NCBI RefSeq assembly: GCF_900184685.1
Contig: NZ_FXXL01000007.1
Location: forward strand, 124,001 to 188,000
Source of the DNA: Butyricimonas sp. Marseille-P3923
GTDB lineage: Bacteria > Bacteroidota > Bacteroidia > Bacteroidales > Marinifilaceae
Length of the DNA stretch: 64,000 nucleotides
Direction of reading: 5' to 3'
A program made the translations under genes and the position numbers. Below, piece by piece: positions 43,254 to 51,692 of the stretch. The notes under the pieces are model-generated. The model saw nothing but the letters and a program-made list of their open reading frames with translations. It was not told the origin of the DNA and did no database searches. Position 1 is the first letter of the stretch; the number at the start of each line of letters is the position of its first letter.

Positions 43254-45149
43254 AATCAATACCAGTATTAATATGAATACCGTACCGAGCAGGATCACGT
43301 AAGCGTATTGCTGTACCTGACCGGATTGTAAGCCGCGGATATTGTAAGATACCCATTGTGACATGGCGGCGAGCCCGTTGAGGGCGCCGTCTATGACATG
43401 GCGGTCGAACCAAGCGAGGGGACGGGAAATACAGTTGAAGATGACGCGCTTCGTGATGAAGAGGTACAATTCATCCATGTAGAACCGTCGGTATGCCGCG
43501 CGGTGCAGTCCGCCAAACGTCGTCGCCAGACGAGCGGGTATCGGGTTGGGTTTCCGGTAGAAGAACGTTGCCAGTGCGATGGAGAGGCATGCCACGACGA
43601 TACTGGTGATTGCTACCGTCCAGTCGAGGTGGATGATGTATTCCTGACCGTTGCTGCTGATGAACTTACCGAAAGGTATAAATCCGACAAAAAGGGTAAC
43701 CGCGGCAAGGAACACGAGCGGTAGTGTCATGGACTTCGGAGCCTCGTGCGGGGTATGTTCGTGCGTGCTTTCTTTGCCCCAGAATATATTGTAATACAAC
43801 CGGAACATGTAGAAAGCGGTGAGGGCGGCGATGAAGCTCATCACGACTCCCATGACCGGACTGAACATGAACGCGGCAGCGAGTATCTCGTCTTTACTGA
43901 AAAAGCCCGAGAACGGCGGAATACCCGATATGGCAAGACATGCCACGAGGAACGTGATGTGCGTCACGGGCAAGTACTTGCGCAGACCGCCCATGTGGCT
44001 CATCTCGTTGCTGTGCACGGCATGGATGATAGCACCCGCGCCGAGGAACAGGAGCGCCTTGAACATGGCGTGCGTGAACAGGTGGAACATGGAAGCCATG
44101 TATCCCAACCCGGCGTGGCCGTCCATGCCGGAAACCCCGAGGGCAACCATCATGAAACCGATTTGTGATATCGTGGAGAAGGCGAGTACCCGCTTGATGT
44201 CTGTCTGCACGCAGGCAACGACGGCGGCATAGAGCGAGGTGACAGCCCCGACCACGGCTATGAGCACGAGTACATCCGGTGCTTCAAAGAAATAGACCGG
44301 GAATAGACGCGCCACGAGGAATACCCCGGCAACCACCATGGTGGCGGCGTGTATCAACGCGGACACGGGCGTCGGACCTTCCATGGCGTCCGGCAGCCAG
44401 ATATGTAACGGGAACATGGCGGATTTTCCGGCACCACCCATGAATATCAGTACCATCGCCCAACTCATGACGGAGCAACCCATGAAGGTGGTTCCGGCAG
44501 CCCCGGCGAAGATGGAGGTATCGCCGGAGGTGAGTATCTCGAACGAGAATGTTTTCGTGTAGAAGGATAATAACAGTATCCCGATAAGAAAGCCGAGGTC
44601 GGCGAACCGGGTGACGATAAAGGCTTTTTTGGAAGCCGCCACTGCCTCGGGTTTCGTGTAGTAGAACCCGATCAGCAGGTAGGAAGATACTCCCACCAGT
44701 TCCCAGAAGATATACATCTGGAAAATATTCGTGGCAACGACCAATCCCAGCATGGAGAAACTGAAAAGAGAGAGGAACGCGTAGTAACGTTGGAAACCTC
44801 TTTCCCCGTGCATGTAGCCCAAGCTGTATATATGTACCATGAGCGACACGGTGGTGATGACAACAAGCATCATGACCGAGATCGGATCGAGCAGAATACC
44901 GAGGTCTATGTGCAGGTATTGCGTGAAACGCAGCCATTCGAAATTAAACGGAATGACGGGAGCATGTATCCCGTCTACCCGCGGCATCGTGAAGTATTGC
45001 CACGCCGTGGTATAAGCCAGCAGGGCAGCCACGGCTATCGATAACGTCCCGATGTATCCGGCAACCGCGGACTTTAACCTCGTCCCCAGTAGCCCTAACG
45101 CTAGAAACGTTAGTAACGGTAGTATTAATATGAGTGCTGTATATTCCAT
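43251..45149 (-). CDS. nuoL: NADH:quinone oxidoreductase subunit L
   Basis: This 632-residue distal proton-pumping subunit is of normal NuoL length. It has FWELVGVSSYLLIGFYYTKP, FPLHIWLPDAMEGPTPVSAL and KRVLAFSTISQIGFMMVALG, and a C-terminal extension that would form the long lateral helix of NuoL. It overlaps the R5 repeat by its stop codon. Confidence 0.97.
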   Translation of the reverse strand: MEYTALILILPLLTFLALGLLGTRLKSAVAGYIGTLSIAVAALLAYTTAWQYFTMPRVDGIHAPVIPFNFEWLRFTQYLHIDLGILLDPISVMMLVVITTVSLMVHIYSLGYMHGERGFQRYYAFLSLFSFSMLGLVVATNIFQMYIFWELVGVSSYLLIGFYYTKPEAVAASKKAFIVTRFADLGFLIGILLLSFYTKTFSFEILTSGDTSIFAGAAGTTFMGCSVMSWAMVLIFMGGAGKSAMFPLHIWLPDAMEGPTPVSALIHAATMVVAGVFLVARLFPVYFFEAPDVLVLIAVVGAVTSLYAAVVACVQTDIKRVLAFSTISQIGFMMVALGVSGMDGHAGLGYMASMFHLFTHAMFKALLFLGAGAIIHAVHSNEMSHMGGLRKYLPVTHITFLVACLAISGIPPFSGFFSKDEILAAAFMFSPVMGVVMSFIAALTAFYMFRLYYNIFWGKESTHEHTPHEAPKSMTLPLVFLAAVTLFVGFIPFGKFISSNGQEYIIHLDWTVAITSIVVACLSIALATFFYRKPNPIPARLATTFGGLHRAAYRRFYMDELYLFITKRVIFNCISRPLAWFDRHVIDGALNGLAAMSQWVSYNIRGLQSGQVQQYAYVILLGTVFILILVLI

Positions 45150-45215
45150 GTTTTAATTTTAGATTTCTTGATTTATGATTTTAGATTGTTATTCGTAAAT
45201 CGTAATTCATAAATT
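45150..45215. repeat. R3 inverted array between nuoK and nuoL
   Basis: TTTTAGATTTCTTGATTTATG words are followed by AATCGTAATTCATAAATT. Confidence 0.8.
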
Positions 45216-45219
45216 AATA

Positions 45220-45531
45220 TTAGTGTTTCATCTCACTCAAATTCTTTACCTGTATATTCCGGATGTTCCGGTATATATTGATAATGATAGCTATTGCCAC
45301 TGCCGTTTCGCAGGCGGATACCCCGATGGCGAACAGCGTGAAGAAAAAGCCTTCCATCTGATCGGGAAAGAGATAGCGGTTGAACACGGCGAAGTTAATA
45401 TCTACCGAGTTTAGTATCAGCTCGATGGAGATCAATACTGCCAGTAGGTTTCTCCGGGTGATAAAACCGTAGATTCCCGCGAAAAGCATGATCGTGCTGA
45501 TCACCAAGTAATATTCCATGTGTAGTTCCAT
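45220..45531 (-). CDS. nuoK: NADH:quinone oxidoreductase subunit K
   Basis: This 103-residue, three-helix membrane subunit has the NuoK core LLAVLISIELILNSVDINF with its buried Glu, and TLFAIGVSACETAVAIAIII with the second Glu. The first ATG (45531) gives the start MELHMEYYLVIS, which matches the family start better than the internal Met5. Confidence 0.95.
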   Translation of the reverse strand: MELHMEYYLVISTIMLFAGIYGFITRRNLLAVLISIELILNSVDINFAVFNRYLFPDQMEGFFFTLFAIGVSACETAVAIAIIINIYRNIRNIQVKNLSEMKH

Positions 45532-45534
45532 ATT

Positions 45535-45612
45535 CTAATTTTAGATTTCTTGATTTATGATTTTAGATTCTTGATTATAATTCGTAAATCGTATATCGTA
45601 AATCATAAATTT
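45535..45612. repeat. R3 inverted array between nuoJ and nuoK
   Basis: TTTTAGATTTCTTGATTTATG words are followed by TTCGTAAATCGTATATCGT words. Confidence 0.8.
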
Positions 45613-45614
45613 GT

Positions 45615-46127
45615 TTATCGTTTTCGTGCTATCATGATTCCACCGATGATACATGTCAGCAAAAGGATACTGATGGCCTCGAAGGGGAGGAGGTATTGGT
45701 ATTTCTCCGTACCCATGAGGGCGTTTCCTATGACCTTCATGTTGATCTCGCCTCCCGTGAAACGGGACGGACCGAACGAGTGGGTCAACGTGATGTAGAC
45801 GCATATAACAGCACCTGCCAGAGCCGTGAGCAGCCCGGCAAACATCTTGCTGTTTTTCAGTTTAGTGACCTTCGTCTTATCGACTGTTGTCAGCAATATC
45901 GAGAAGACGTACAAAATAATGATACCCCCGGCGTAGATCGTTAGTTGGACCGCACCGAGAAAGGAGTATTCCAGCTGGAAATATATACCGGCAGTGGCGA
46001 AAAGCACAAAAAGCAGGTATGTCGCCGATCTCAGGATCCGGTTGGTCGTCACGGTCAAGATTGAAAAGACAACGATAATCGATGCCAAGATGAAAAAGAC
46101 CGTTTCTTGTAATTCTGCTGTACTCAT
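45615..46127 (-). CDS. nuoJ: NADH:quinone oxidoreductase subunit J
   Basis: This 170-residue membrane subunit has five helices and the NuoJ landmarks SATYLLFVLFATAGIYFQLE and VQLTIYAGGIIILYVFSILL, the latter carrying the pi-bulge helix of the quinone-linked region. It lies between nuoI and nuoK. Confidence 0.95.
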   Translation of the reverse strand: MSTAELQETVFFILASIIVVFSILTVTTNRILRSATYLLFVLFATAGIYFQLEYSFLGAVQLTIYAGGIIILYVFSILLTTVDKTKVTKLKNSKMFAGLLTALAGAVICVYITLTHSFGPSRFTGGEINMKVIGNALMGTEKYQYLLPFEAISILLLTCIIGGIMIARKR

Positions 46128-46131
46128 GTAT

Positions 46132-46222
46132 TAATTTTAGATTTATGATTTTAGATTTATGATTTCCTCCCGCTTGCTATCACTTTTTTCATTTTCAATT
46201 TTCAATTCTCCATTTTCAATTG
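46132..46222. repeat. R3 plus R5 repeat overlapping the nuoI 3' end
   Basis: TTTTAGATTTATGATTTTAG words precede TTTTCAATTTTCAATTCTCC words. The whole block from 46143 on is inside the nuoI reading frame. Confidence 0.85.
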
Positions 46223-46667
46223 AATTGTCGTGAAGCATTTTTACCAGCTTATCTCTTGTGAATACCGCGTGTTCGAACGTGGGTACGAAGTGAATGGCGC
46301 CTTGCGGGCACATTTTCACACAGAGTTGGCAGAACATACAGCTACCCAGATCGTAGCGATATTTTACCAATACTTTTTTCTTTTTCCCAGCCTCGTCCGT
46401 GACGGATTCGGAAGTAATCTTGATCGTGCCGTTCGGGCAATTCATCTCGCAAATACCGCAAGCGATGCACTTGTGGTTACCGTGTTCGTCATGTGGCATC
46501 ACCAGTTCACCGCGGAAACGGTCGAACATCTTCAATGTCGCCCGGTTCTCCGGGTACTGTTCGGTCGTCTTCTTGGTGAAAAACTCTCGGAGCGTTGCTT
46601 TCATTCCCGTCAGTAACGAGAACAAACCCTTGAAGAACGTGCTAAAATATCTTGCTATACTATTCAT
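46143..46667 (-). CDS. nuoI: NADH:quinone oxidoreductase subunit I
   Basis: This 174-residue peripheral subunit holds two [4Fe-4S] clusters (N6a/N6b) through Cys67/70/73/77 (CIACGICEMNCPNG) and Cys110/113/116/120 (CMFCQLCVKMCPQG). Residues from about 149 on (NSIENGELKIENEKSDSKRE and the following few) are a hydrophilic tail translated from R5 and R3 repeats, so the ancestral C-terminus probably ended near residue 148. In a complex lacking NuoEFG this subunit is a likely entry point for electrons from ferredoxin. Confidence 0.96.
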   Translation of the reverse strand: MNSIARYFSTFFKGLFSLLTGMKATLREFFTKKTTEQYPENRATLKMFDRFRGELVMPHDEHGNHKCIACGICEMNCPNGTIKITSESVTDEAGKKKKVLVKYRYDLGSCMFCQLCVKMCPQGAIHFVPTFEHAVFTRDKLVKMLHDNSIENGELKIENEKSDSKREEIINLKS

Positions 46668-46676
46668 GTCTTTTCT

Positions 46677-47753
46677 TTAAAAATGTAGTTTGAATACCAC
46701 CACGATGACCATAAGGAACAGGTTGAGCAGGTTGAGCGGCAGCAGATAGCGCCATTCCAACCGGAGCAACTGGTCGATGCGCAATCGCGGGAATGTCCAT
46801 TTGAACCACATGATAATGAATATAATTACACCTGTTTTACCGAAGAACCAAACGATGGACGGAATGTAGTCCATGATTCGGTTGAAACTTTCCCAACCGG
46901 GCACGTGCAACGGCATCCAACCACCCAGAAACAACGTGGTTGCCACGGAAGCTACCACGAACATATTCAAGTACTCGGCAAGGTAAAAGAAGCCGAAGTG
47001 CATACCCGAATATTCGGTATGATACCCTGCCGTCAATTCGGAATCAGCTTCCGGTAAGTCGAAGGGACCCCGGTTCGTTTCGGCTGTTCCGGCAATCAGG
47101 TAAACGATAAACGCGATACATGCCGGGATATGTCCCTTGAAGAGCAGCCAGCCGTCAGCCTGTCCTTCCACTATGGTGGAGAGTTGCATACTTCCGGTAA
47201 AGACAACTACCGTGAGGATCGACAACCCGATTGACAATTCGTAGCTGATCATCTGCGCGCCGCTTCGCATGGCTCCGATCAACGAGTATTTGTTGTTACT
47301 GGCCCATCCGGCAAGCAGGATTCCCACGATACCGATGGATGAAACGGCGATCAGGAAGAATATTCCCACGTTGAAGTCTATCACGTGCAGTCCCTTGGCA
47401 AACGGGATACACCCGAAAGCAAGTACCGACGCGACGATCACCACGAAAGGAGCGAGGTTGAAAAGGAAGCGGTCGATATGGTTGATTTCTATCAATTCCT
47501 TGGTCAGCATCTTGATCATATCGGCGACACTCTGTATCGTCCCGTAAGGTCCTACGCGGTTCGGTCCGATACGGCATTGAAAAAAGGCACAAACTTTACG
47601 TTCCACGTAAATCAGTACCAATGCGATAAGGGCATACCCCAGCAACAGGCACAACCCGATGAGTATACACTCTACCAGTGTCGCCGCCGCTTGAGGAAGG
47701 TAACTTCTCAGAAGTTCATCTACCCAGTGTGTTATTGTTGCAAAGTCAAACAT
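46677..47753 (-). CDS. nuoH: NADH:quinone oxidoreductase subunit H
   Basis: This 358-residue membrane subunit forms part of the quinone chamber. Landmarks are [20 protein letters not shown] near residue 50, [20 protein letters not shown] near 230, and [20 protein letters not shown] near the end. It starts upstream of nuoI with a 9-bp gap, the only adjacent pair among H-N without a repeat between them. Confidence 0.97.
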   Translation of the reverse strand: MFDFATITHWVDELLRSYLPQAAATLVECILIGLCLLLGYALIALVLIYVERKVCAFFQCRIGPNRVGPYGTIQSVADMIKMLTKELIEINHIDRFLFNLAPFVVIVASVLAFGCIPFAKGLHVIDFNVGIFFLIAVSSIGIVGILLAGWASNNKYSLIGAMRSGAQMISYELSIGLSILTVVVFTGSMQLSTIVEGQADGWLLFKGHIPACIAFIVYLIAGTAETNRGPFDLPEADSELTAGYHTEYSGMHFGFFYLAEYLNMFVVASVATTLFLGGWMPLHVPGWESFNRIMDYIPSIVWFFGKTGVIIFIIMWFKWTFPRLRIDQLLRLEWRYLLPLNLLNLFLMVIVVVFKLHF

Positions 47754-47754
47754 G

Positions 47755-47870
47755 TACTAATTTTAGATTTAATGATTTTAGATTTTAGATTCCCACCGCA
47801 CAGCCCACGTTCTTTCTAATCCTAAAATCTTTTTTCATTTTCAATTTTCAATTCTCAATTTTCAATTGTT
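47755..47870. repeat. R3 and R5 repeats between nuoCD and nuoH
   Basis: TTTTAGATTTAATGATTTTAG words, a short unique stretch, then TTTTCAATTTTCAATTCTCAA words ending just before the nuoCD stop. Confidence 0.82.
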
Positions 47871-47872
47871 TG

Positions 47873-49495
47873 CTATCTGTCCAAGTCCGGTACCACGTAG
47901 TCCAGAGTTCCGCCGATGGCGATCAAGTCGGCAATCTTGTTGCCTTTTGTCAATTGATCGACGATGGACACGAGGGGCAGACAGGGGGAGCGGAATTTCA
48001 TCCGGTAGGGATATTTGTCACCCCGACTCTCGATGTATACTCCGAATTCGCCCCGGCTTGCTTCGACGCTCTTGAAATAGCGACCTTCCGGCAGTTTGAT
48101 CAGCGGTTTGGTCTTCACGGCGTAGTCGCCCTCCGGGATGTTATCCACGAGTTGCTCAAGGATATGCAGGGATTCCATGATTTCCTCGATGCGCACGATA
48201 TAACGGGAGAATGAATCTCCCTCGTGGTGGATGATCTCCTTGAAATCTACCTTGTCGTATACCCCGTAAGGCGTGTGCTTGCGGACATCGCATGACCACC
48301 CGGCGGCACGTCCGGTCGGTCCGGTAGCCCCGTAAGCGATGGCGTTTTCCCGGGTAAGGATACCCACGCCTTTCAGACGTTGTTGGGCGATCACGTTGCC
48401 CGTGAATACCTCGTGGTATTCCTTGATCATCGGGGGAAGGTACTTGATAAATTCTTTCACGCGACGTATCAAGTTCGGGTGAATATCCGCCATCACTCCG
48501 CCGATCACGTTGTAATTCTGTATCAAGCGTCCCCCGGTGGTTTCCTCCATGATGTCGAGAACCTTTTCGCGGTCACGGAAACCGTAGAAGAAAGCGGTCA
48601 ACGCACCCATGTCCATACAGAGGGTAGACCAGAACAACAAGTGGGAAGAAAGACGGTTCAACTCGTCCATGATCGTGCGGATATATTTCACCCGCTCGGG
48701 TATCTCCAGTCCCATGGCTTCCTCGATACACATGCATAGCGCGTGGCGGTTCTGGTGTGCCGCGAGGTAATCCAGCCGGTCGGTCAACGCCAGCGTTTGC
48801 GGGTAAGTCAGGCTCTCGCACAACTTCTCGATGCCCCGGTGGATATAACCGCAGTTCACGTCCACTTTTTTCACGATCTCGCCTTCCAGCGATACGCGGA
48901 AACGGAGAACCCCGTGTGTGGCGGGATGCTGCGGTCCGATGTTCACCACGTACTCGTCTTCCTCGAAAAGAATATTTTCCTTTTCGCTCACTTCGCCCCC
49001 GTGCGAGTCTGCCTCGAACGTGGGCATAGTGTCAAATGTTTCCTCGCTATACAACCGTACCGGGTTTATTTCCGGGTTGGCGTCGTAGTCTTTGCGCAAG
49101 GGATAGCCCATCCAGTCGTTACGCAGGAACAAACGCCGCATATCGGGATGGTTGATAAACCGGATACCGAGGAAGTCATACACTTCCCGTTCGTTCAAGT
49201 TTGCCGTTTCCCAGATATCCGCCACCGTGGGTAATTCCGGGTTTTCCCGGTCGGTAGTGAATGTTTTCAAGAAAATCTTGTGCTCGTGTTTCGTGGATTG
49301 CAATAAGCTGGTCACGCCTAGCGAATCGCCCCAGTCTACCCCCGTCATGCAGATCATGAAATCGAAAGCCAGCCCCTCGTCGTTCTTTAAACGTAGGGCT
49401 ACTTCGCGGTAACGTGCCGCTTCTACCGTCAGGGTAGGAATGGCACCTTCCTCGATGATTGCTTCCGGGTATATATTTTTAATCAAATCAATCAT
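47873..49495 (-). CDS. nuoCD: NADH:quinone oxidoreductase fused subunits C and D
   Basis: This 540-residue protein joins NuoC (residues 1 to about 150, EREVYDFLGIRFINHPDMRR) to NuoD (from about 172, VNIGPQHPATHGVLRFRVSL). NuoD helps form the quinone site (His/Tyr region near GPQHPATHG and the segment RGIEKLCES). C-D fusion is known in E. coli and Bacteroidota. It lies between nuoB and nuoH. Confidence 0.96.
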   Translation of the reverse strand: MIDLIKNIYPEAIIEEGAIPTLTVEAARYREVALRLKNDEGLAFDFMICMTGVDWGDSLGVTSLLQSTKHEHKIFLKTFTTDRENPELPTVADIWETANLNEREVYDFLGIRFINHPDMRRLFLRNDWMGYPLRKDYDANPEINPVRLYSEETFDTMPTFEADSHGGEVSEKENILFEEDEYVVNIGPQHPATHGVLRFRVSLEGEIVKKVDVNCGYIHRGIEKLCESLTYPQTLALTDRLDYLAAHQNRHALCMCIEEAMGLEIPERVKYIRTIMDELNRLSSHLLFWSTLCMDMGALTAFFYGFRDREKVLDIMEETTGGRLIQNYNVIGGVMADIHPNLIRRVKEFIKYLPPMIKEYHEVFTGNVIAQQRLKGVGILTRENAIAYGATGPTGRAAGWSCDVRKHTPYGVYDKVDFKEIIHHEGDSFSRYIVRIEEIMESLHILEQLVDNIPEGDYAVKTKPLIKLPEGRYFKSVEASRGEFGVYIESRGDKYPYRMKFRSPCLPLVSIVDQLTKGNKIADLIAIGGTLDYVVPDLDR

Positions 49496-49518
49496 AAATC
49501 AAGAAATCATAAATCGTA
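49490..49518. repeat. R3 repeat between nuoB and nuoCD
   Basis: ATCATAAATCAAGAAATCATAAATC-type words overlap the nuoCD start region and lie just before the nuoB stop. Confidence 0.65.
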
Positions 49519-49520
49519 AG

Positions 49521-50084
49521 TTACTCCATCTCTTTCTTTTCCTTCCTGTTCTTTCCGCCCAAGAATTTCTCTACTTTTACTTTCCGTTGCAGTTGTATCA
49601 TCCCGTACAGCAGTGCCTCCGGTCGGGGAGGGCATCCGGGGATGTACACGTCCACCGGGAGTATGGTATCCACGCCTTGCACCACGTGATAGGAATTGCG
49701 GAACGGACCGCCCGACACGGCACAGCCGCCCACGGCAATCACGTATTTCGGTTCTGCCATCTGGTCATAGAGGCGTTTCAACACGGGAGCCATCTTATGC
49801 ACGATCGTTCCGGCAACCATGATAAAGTCGGCTTGCCGGGGACTGGCGCGCGTTACTTCAAACCCGAAGCGGGAGAAATCGTAACGTGCCGCACCCACTG
49901 CCATAAATTCGATACCGCAGCAGCTTGTCGCGAATGTAAGCGGCCATAGGGAATTCGAGCGTCCCCAGTTAATAACTTCGTCGAGGCATCCCACCACCAC
50001 GTTGGTGCCGGACGCGCGCAATTGTTCAAGATACTCGTTATCGTTGAACTCTTCATATTTCATGGATTTGATTTTTACTTCCAT
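49521..50084 (-). CDS. nuoB: NADH:quinone oxidoreductase subunit B
   Basis: The protein has 187 residues from ATG 50084. It holds cluster N2 through Cys55/Cys56 (TSCCGIEF), Cys121 (GGCAVSGG) and Cys151 (IPGCPPRP). The open frame extends upstream to 50303 but in the shadow of nuoA. ATG 50084 is chosen because an AAGGAG lies 8 bp before it and the NuoB-like sequence starts there; it overlaps the nuoA end by 10 bp. The C-terminus is Lys/Glu-rich ([10 protein letters not shown]). Confidence 0.96.
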   Translation of the reverse strand: MEVKIKSMKYEEFNDNEYLEQLRASGTNVVVGCLDEVINWGRSNSLWPLTFATSCCGIEFMAVGAARYDFSRFGFEVTRASPRQADFIMVAGTIVHKMAPVLKRLYDQMAEPKYVIAVGGCAVSGGPFRNSYHVVQGVDTILPVDVYIPGCPPRPEALLYGMIQLQRKVKVEKFLGGKNRKEKKEME

Positions 50085-50425
50085 TCCAAAGCTCCTTTCT
50101 TCCACGCGTAAGCCAATCCCAAGATCAGGACCAGCATGAAAAACAATACATTCAGCAACCCGTCGATACCCGCGTCCTGTACGGTGACTGCCCACGGGTA
50201 GAGGAACACGGTTTCCACGTCGAACATCAGGAACAGGATGGCAAACAGGTAGTATCCCGCCTTGAATTGCATCCACGACTTCCCTCGCGTAGGCACGCCG
50301 CACTCGTAGGCTTCTCCCTTCTGCTTGTTGTAGGAGCGGGGGGATATGAGCCGGGCAATACCCAAGGCGGCAACTACCAGCACGATAGCCGTGATTAATA
50401 CGACCACAAATAATGTAAGATTCAT
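50075..50425 (-). CDS. nuoA: NADH:quinone oxidoreductase subunit A
   Basis: This 116-residue, three-helix subunit has the conserved loop [19 protein letters not shown] with the quinone-loop Cys and the helix [20 protein letters not shown]. It is the first gene of the nuo operon; no clear TAnnTTTG promoter is seen just upstream, where R4 repeats lie, so transcription may start further up, possibly at the 50931 gene. Confidence 0.95.
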   Translation of the reverse strand: MNLTLFVVVLITAIVLVVAALGIARLISPRSYNKQKGEAYECGVPTRGKSWMQFKAGYYLFAILFLMFDVETVFLYPWAVTVQDAGIDGLLNVLFFMLVLILGLAYAWKKGALEWK

Positions 50426-50436
50426 AATATTAAAAA

Positions 50437-50556
50437 ATTACAGATTACAAGTTATGGGTTACAAGTCGAAAAGTTACAAGCAATACCGCGAGTTGCAAAC
50501 TTGTAACTTGCAGCCCGCGGAGCCGGAGGCTCCACTTGTAACTTGGTTAGCGTCAG
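50437..50556. repeat. R4 repeats upstream of nuoA with a strong hairpin
   Basis: TTACAAGTTATGGGTTACAAG-type words recur, and GGAGCC/GGCTCC forms a hairpin near 50520-50533. Confidence 0.7.
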
Positions 50557-50931
50557 CTAAACAATAATCTTTCTTAGGGCAAAGACGTAATATTTGGTTT
50601 TACCTAAAGTCGAATAGGGATGAAAATACCAGTTCCGCTTGGAATGTCCGGAATCGGTGATATGATCTTTATTAAATCTCTGTATGAAAAACAACACGAG
50701 ATAGGTTTTCGTGTCCGGCGTGAAATGTGTACTTCCAAGAATGATTTCACACTCTTCCGTGAGAAACGCGATGAATGAAACGGGCGATGAGGTATTGTAT
50801 ATCTCATGCCTGCATGAGCCTCCCGCGCGGATCTCCTGTAAAGGCAATTCCTGCCCCGAAGCCGGTGTAACACTCAGTCCGGCAAACGTTAATAACAGGA
50901 TTAATATACTACTCTTCAACACATTCTGCAT
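50557..50931 (-). CDS. Small exported protein of unknown function
   Basis: This 124-residue protein starts with a signal peptide (NVLKSSILILLLTFAGLSV, cleavage likely after Ala24 or Gly26). The mature part has two Cys residues in the first half (GGSCRHEI and EECEII) that may pair. I recognise no family. It precedes nuoA on the same strand with a 131-bp repeat-filled gap. Possible -7 box TATATTCG at 50955-50962 (minus) has one mismatch. Confidence 0.72.
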   Translation of the reverse strand: MQNVLKSSILILLLTFAGLSVTPASGQELPLQEIRAGGSCRHEIYNTSSPVSFIAFLTEECEIILGSTHFTPDTKTYLVLFFIQRFNKDHITDSGHSKRNWYFHPYSTLGKTKYYVFALRKIIV

Positions 50932-51013
50932 ACTATTTCTTAACTTAAGGCACGCGAATATAAGCTAATTTTAAATCAAGGTTGAATATCGCGTGATAAA
51001 GAATGTTAATCTT

Positions 51014-51430
51014 TCATTCTTCGACGAAACCTTTCAAATGTAAAAGATAGTTGTCGGGAACGGTGTTGCATGTCAACTCCACGCTTTTGTTGAACTGTCC
51101 GAGCGAGTTCGGGGTGAACGACACGGTTAGCGAGTCCGTTTGTCCCGGCGCTACCGGGCGTTTGTTCCATTTTACTTCGGCACACCCGCACGATGAAACG
51201 GCGTTCTTTATAATCAACGGATGTTCCCCCGTGTTACGAAACCGTACCACGGCACGTTTTATTTCCGCGTAAGGAAATGTCCCGAAATCCACGCTGTCTT
51301 TCAAGAATACCACGGTAGTTTTGGGTACATTCTTCCCGGCAAGCGATTCGCTGTTTCTCTGCCGGAGATAAATTCCTCCGGCGATCAGGATACCTGTTAC
51401 GAGTGTAATAACTATACCTTTCTTTTTCAT
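51014..51430 (-). CDS. DUF1573-family exported or membrane-anchored protein
   Basis: This 138-residue protein has one N-terminal hydrophobic segment (KKKGIVITLVTGILIAGGIY) and then a beta-rich DUF1573 domain with the typical core FRNTGEHPLIIKNAVSSCGC and an end YLLHLKGFVEE. Its fold resembles an ASPM/Ig-like domain. Function is unknown, although the family is abundant in Bacteroidota envelopes. It is divergent from the amidophosphoribosyltransferase gene, with R4/R1 repeats in between. Confidence 0.88.
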   Translation of the reverse strand: MKKKGIVITLVTGILIAGGIYLRQRNSESLAGKNVPKTTVVFLKDSVDFGTFPYAEIKRAVVRFRNTGEHPLIIKNAVSSCGCAEVKWNKRPVAPGQTDSLTVSFTPNSLGQFNKSVELTCNTVPDNYLLHLKGFVEE

Positions 51431-51439
51431 GGAAGTTTA

Positions 51440-51585
51440 TTTTGCCTTCGGCAAGTTGCAGGTTGCATTTGCCTTCGGCAGGTTACAAGTTGTTTTTCTA
51501 GCGTTCATGACTGTATTCCAGCTCTCCCTCTGTTTATAGAGGGAGTCCCCCGAAGGGGGGAGGGAGTTTGATCTAAAATTCAAGA
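51440..51585 (+). repeat. R4 words followed by R1 structured repeat, copy d
   Basis: From 51474: GCAGGTTACAAGTTG, then GACTGTATTCCAGCT, stem CTCCCTC/GAGGGAG with loop TGTTTATA, then CCCCCGAAGGGGGG and AGGGAGTTT. The GAAG-loop stem is one pair longer than in copy b, by matched changes. Confidence 0.88.
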
Positions 51586-51640
51586 CTTCTCCTCCCCGGT
51601 AAAGATAATGAATGTTTATAAACTTTCACGTTCCCTCGTG

Positions 51641-51670
51641 TTGTAATTCCCTCGTTTTTTACTAATTTTG
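51641..51670 (+). promoter_or_regulatory. Promoter of the amidophosphoribosyltransferase gene
   Basis: TTG, 19 bp, TAATTTTG. The -7 box is 22 bp upstream of the ATG at 51693. Confidence 0.75.
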
Positions 51671-51692
51671 TGTCCACAAACAATCAATATAT

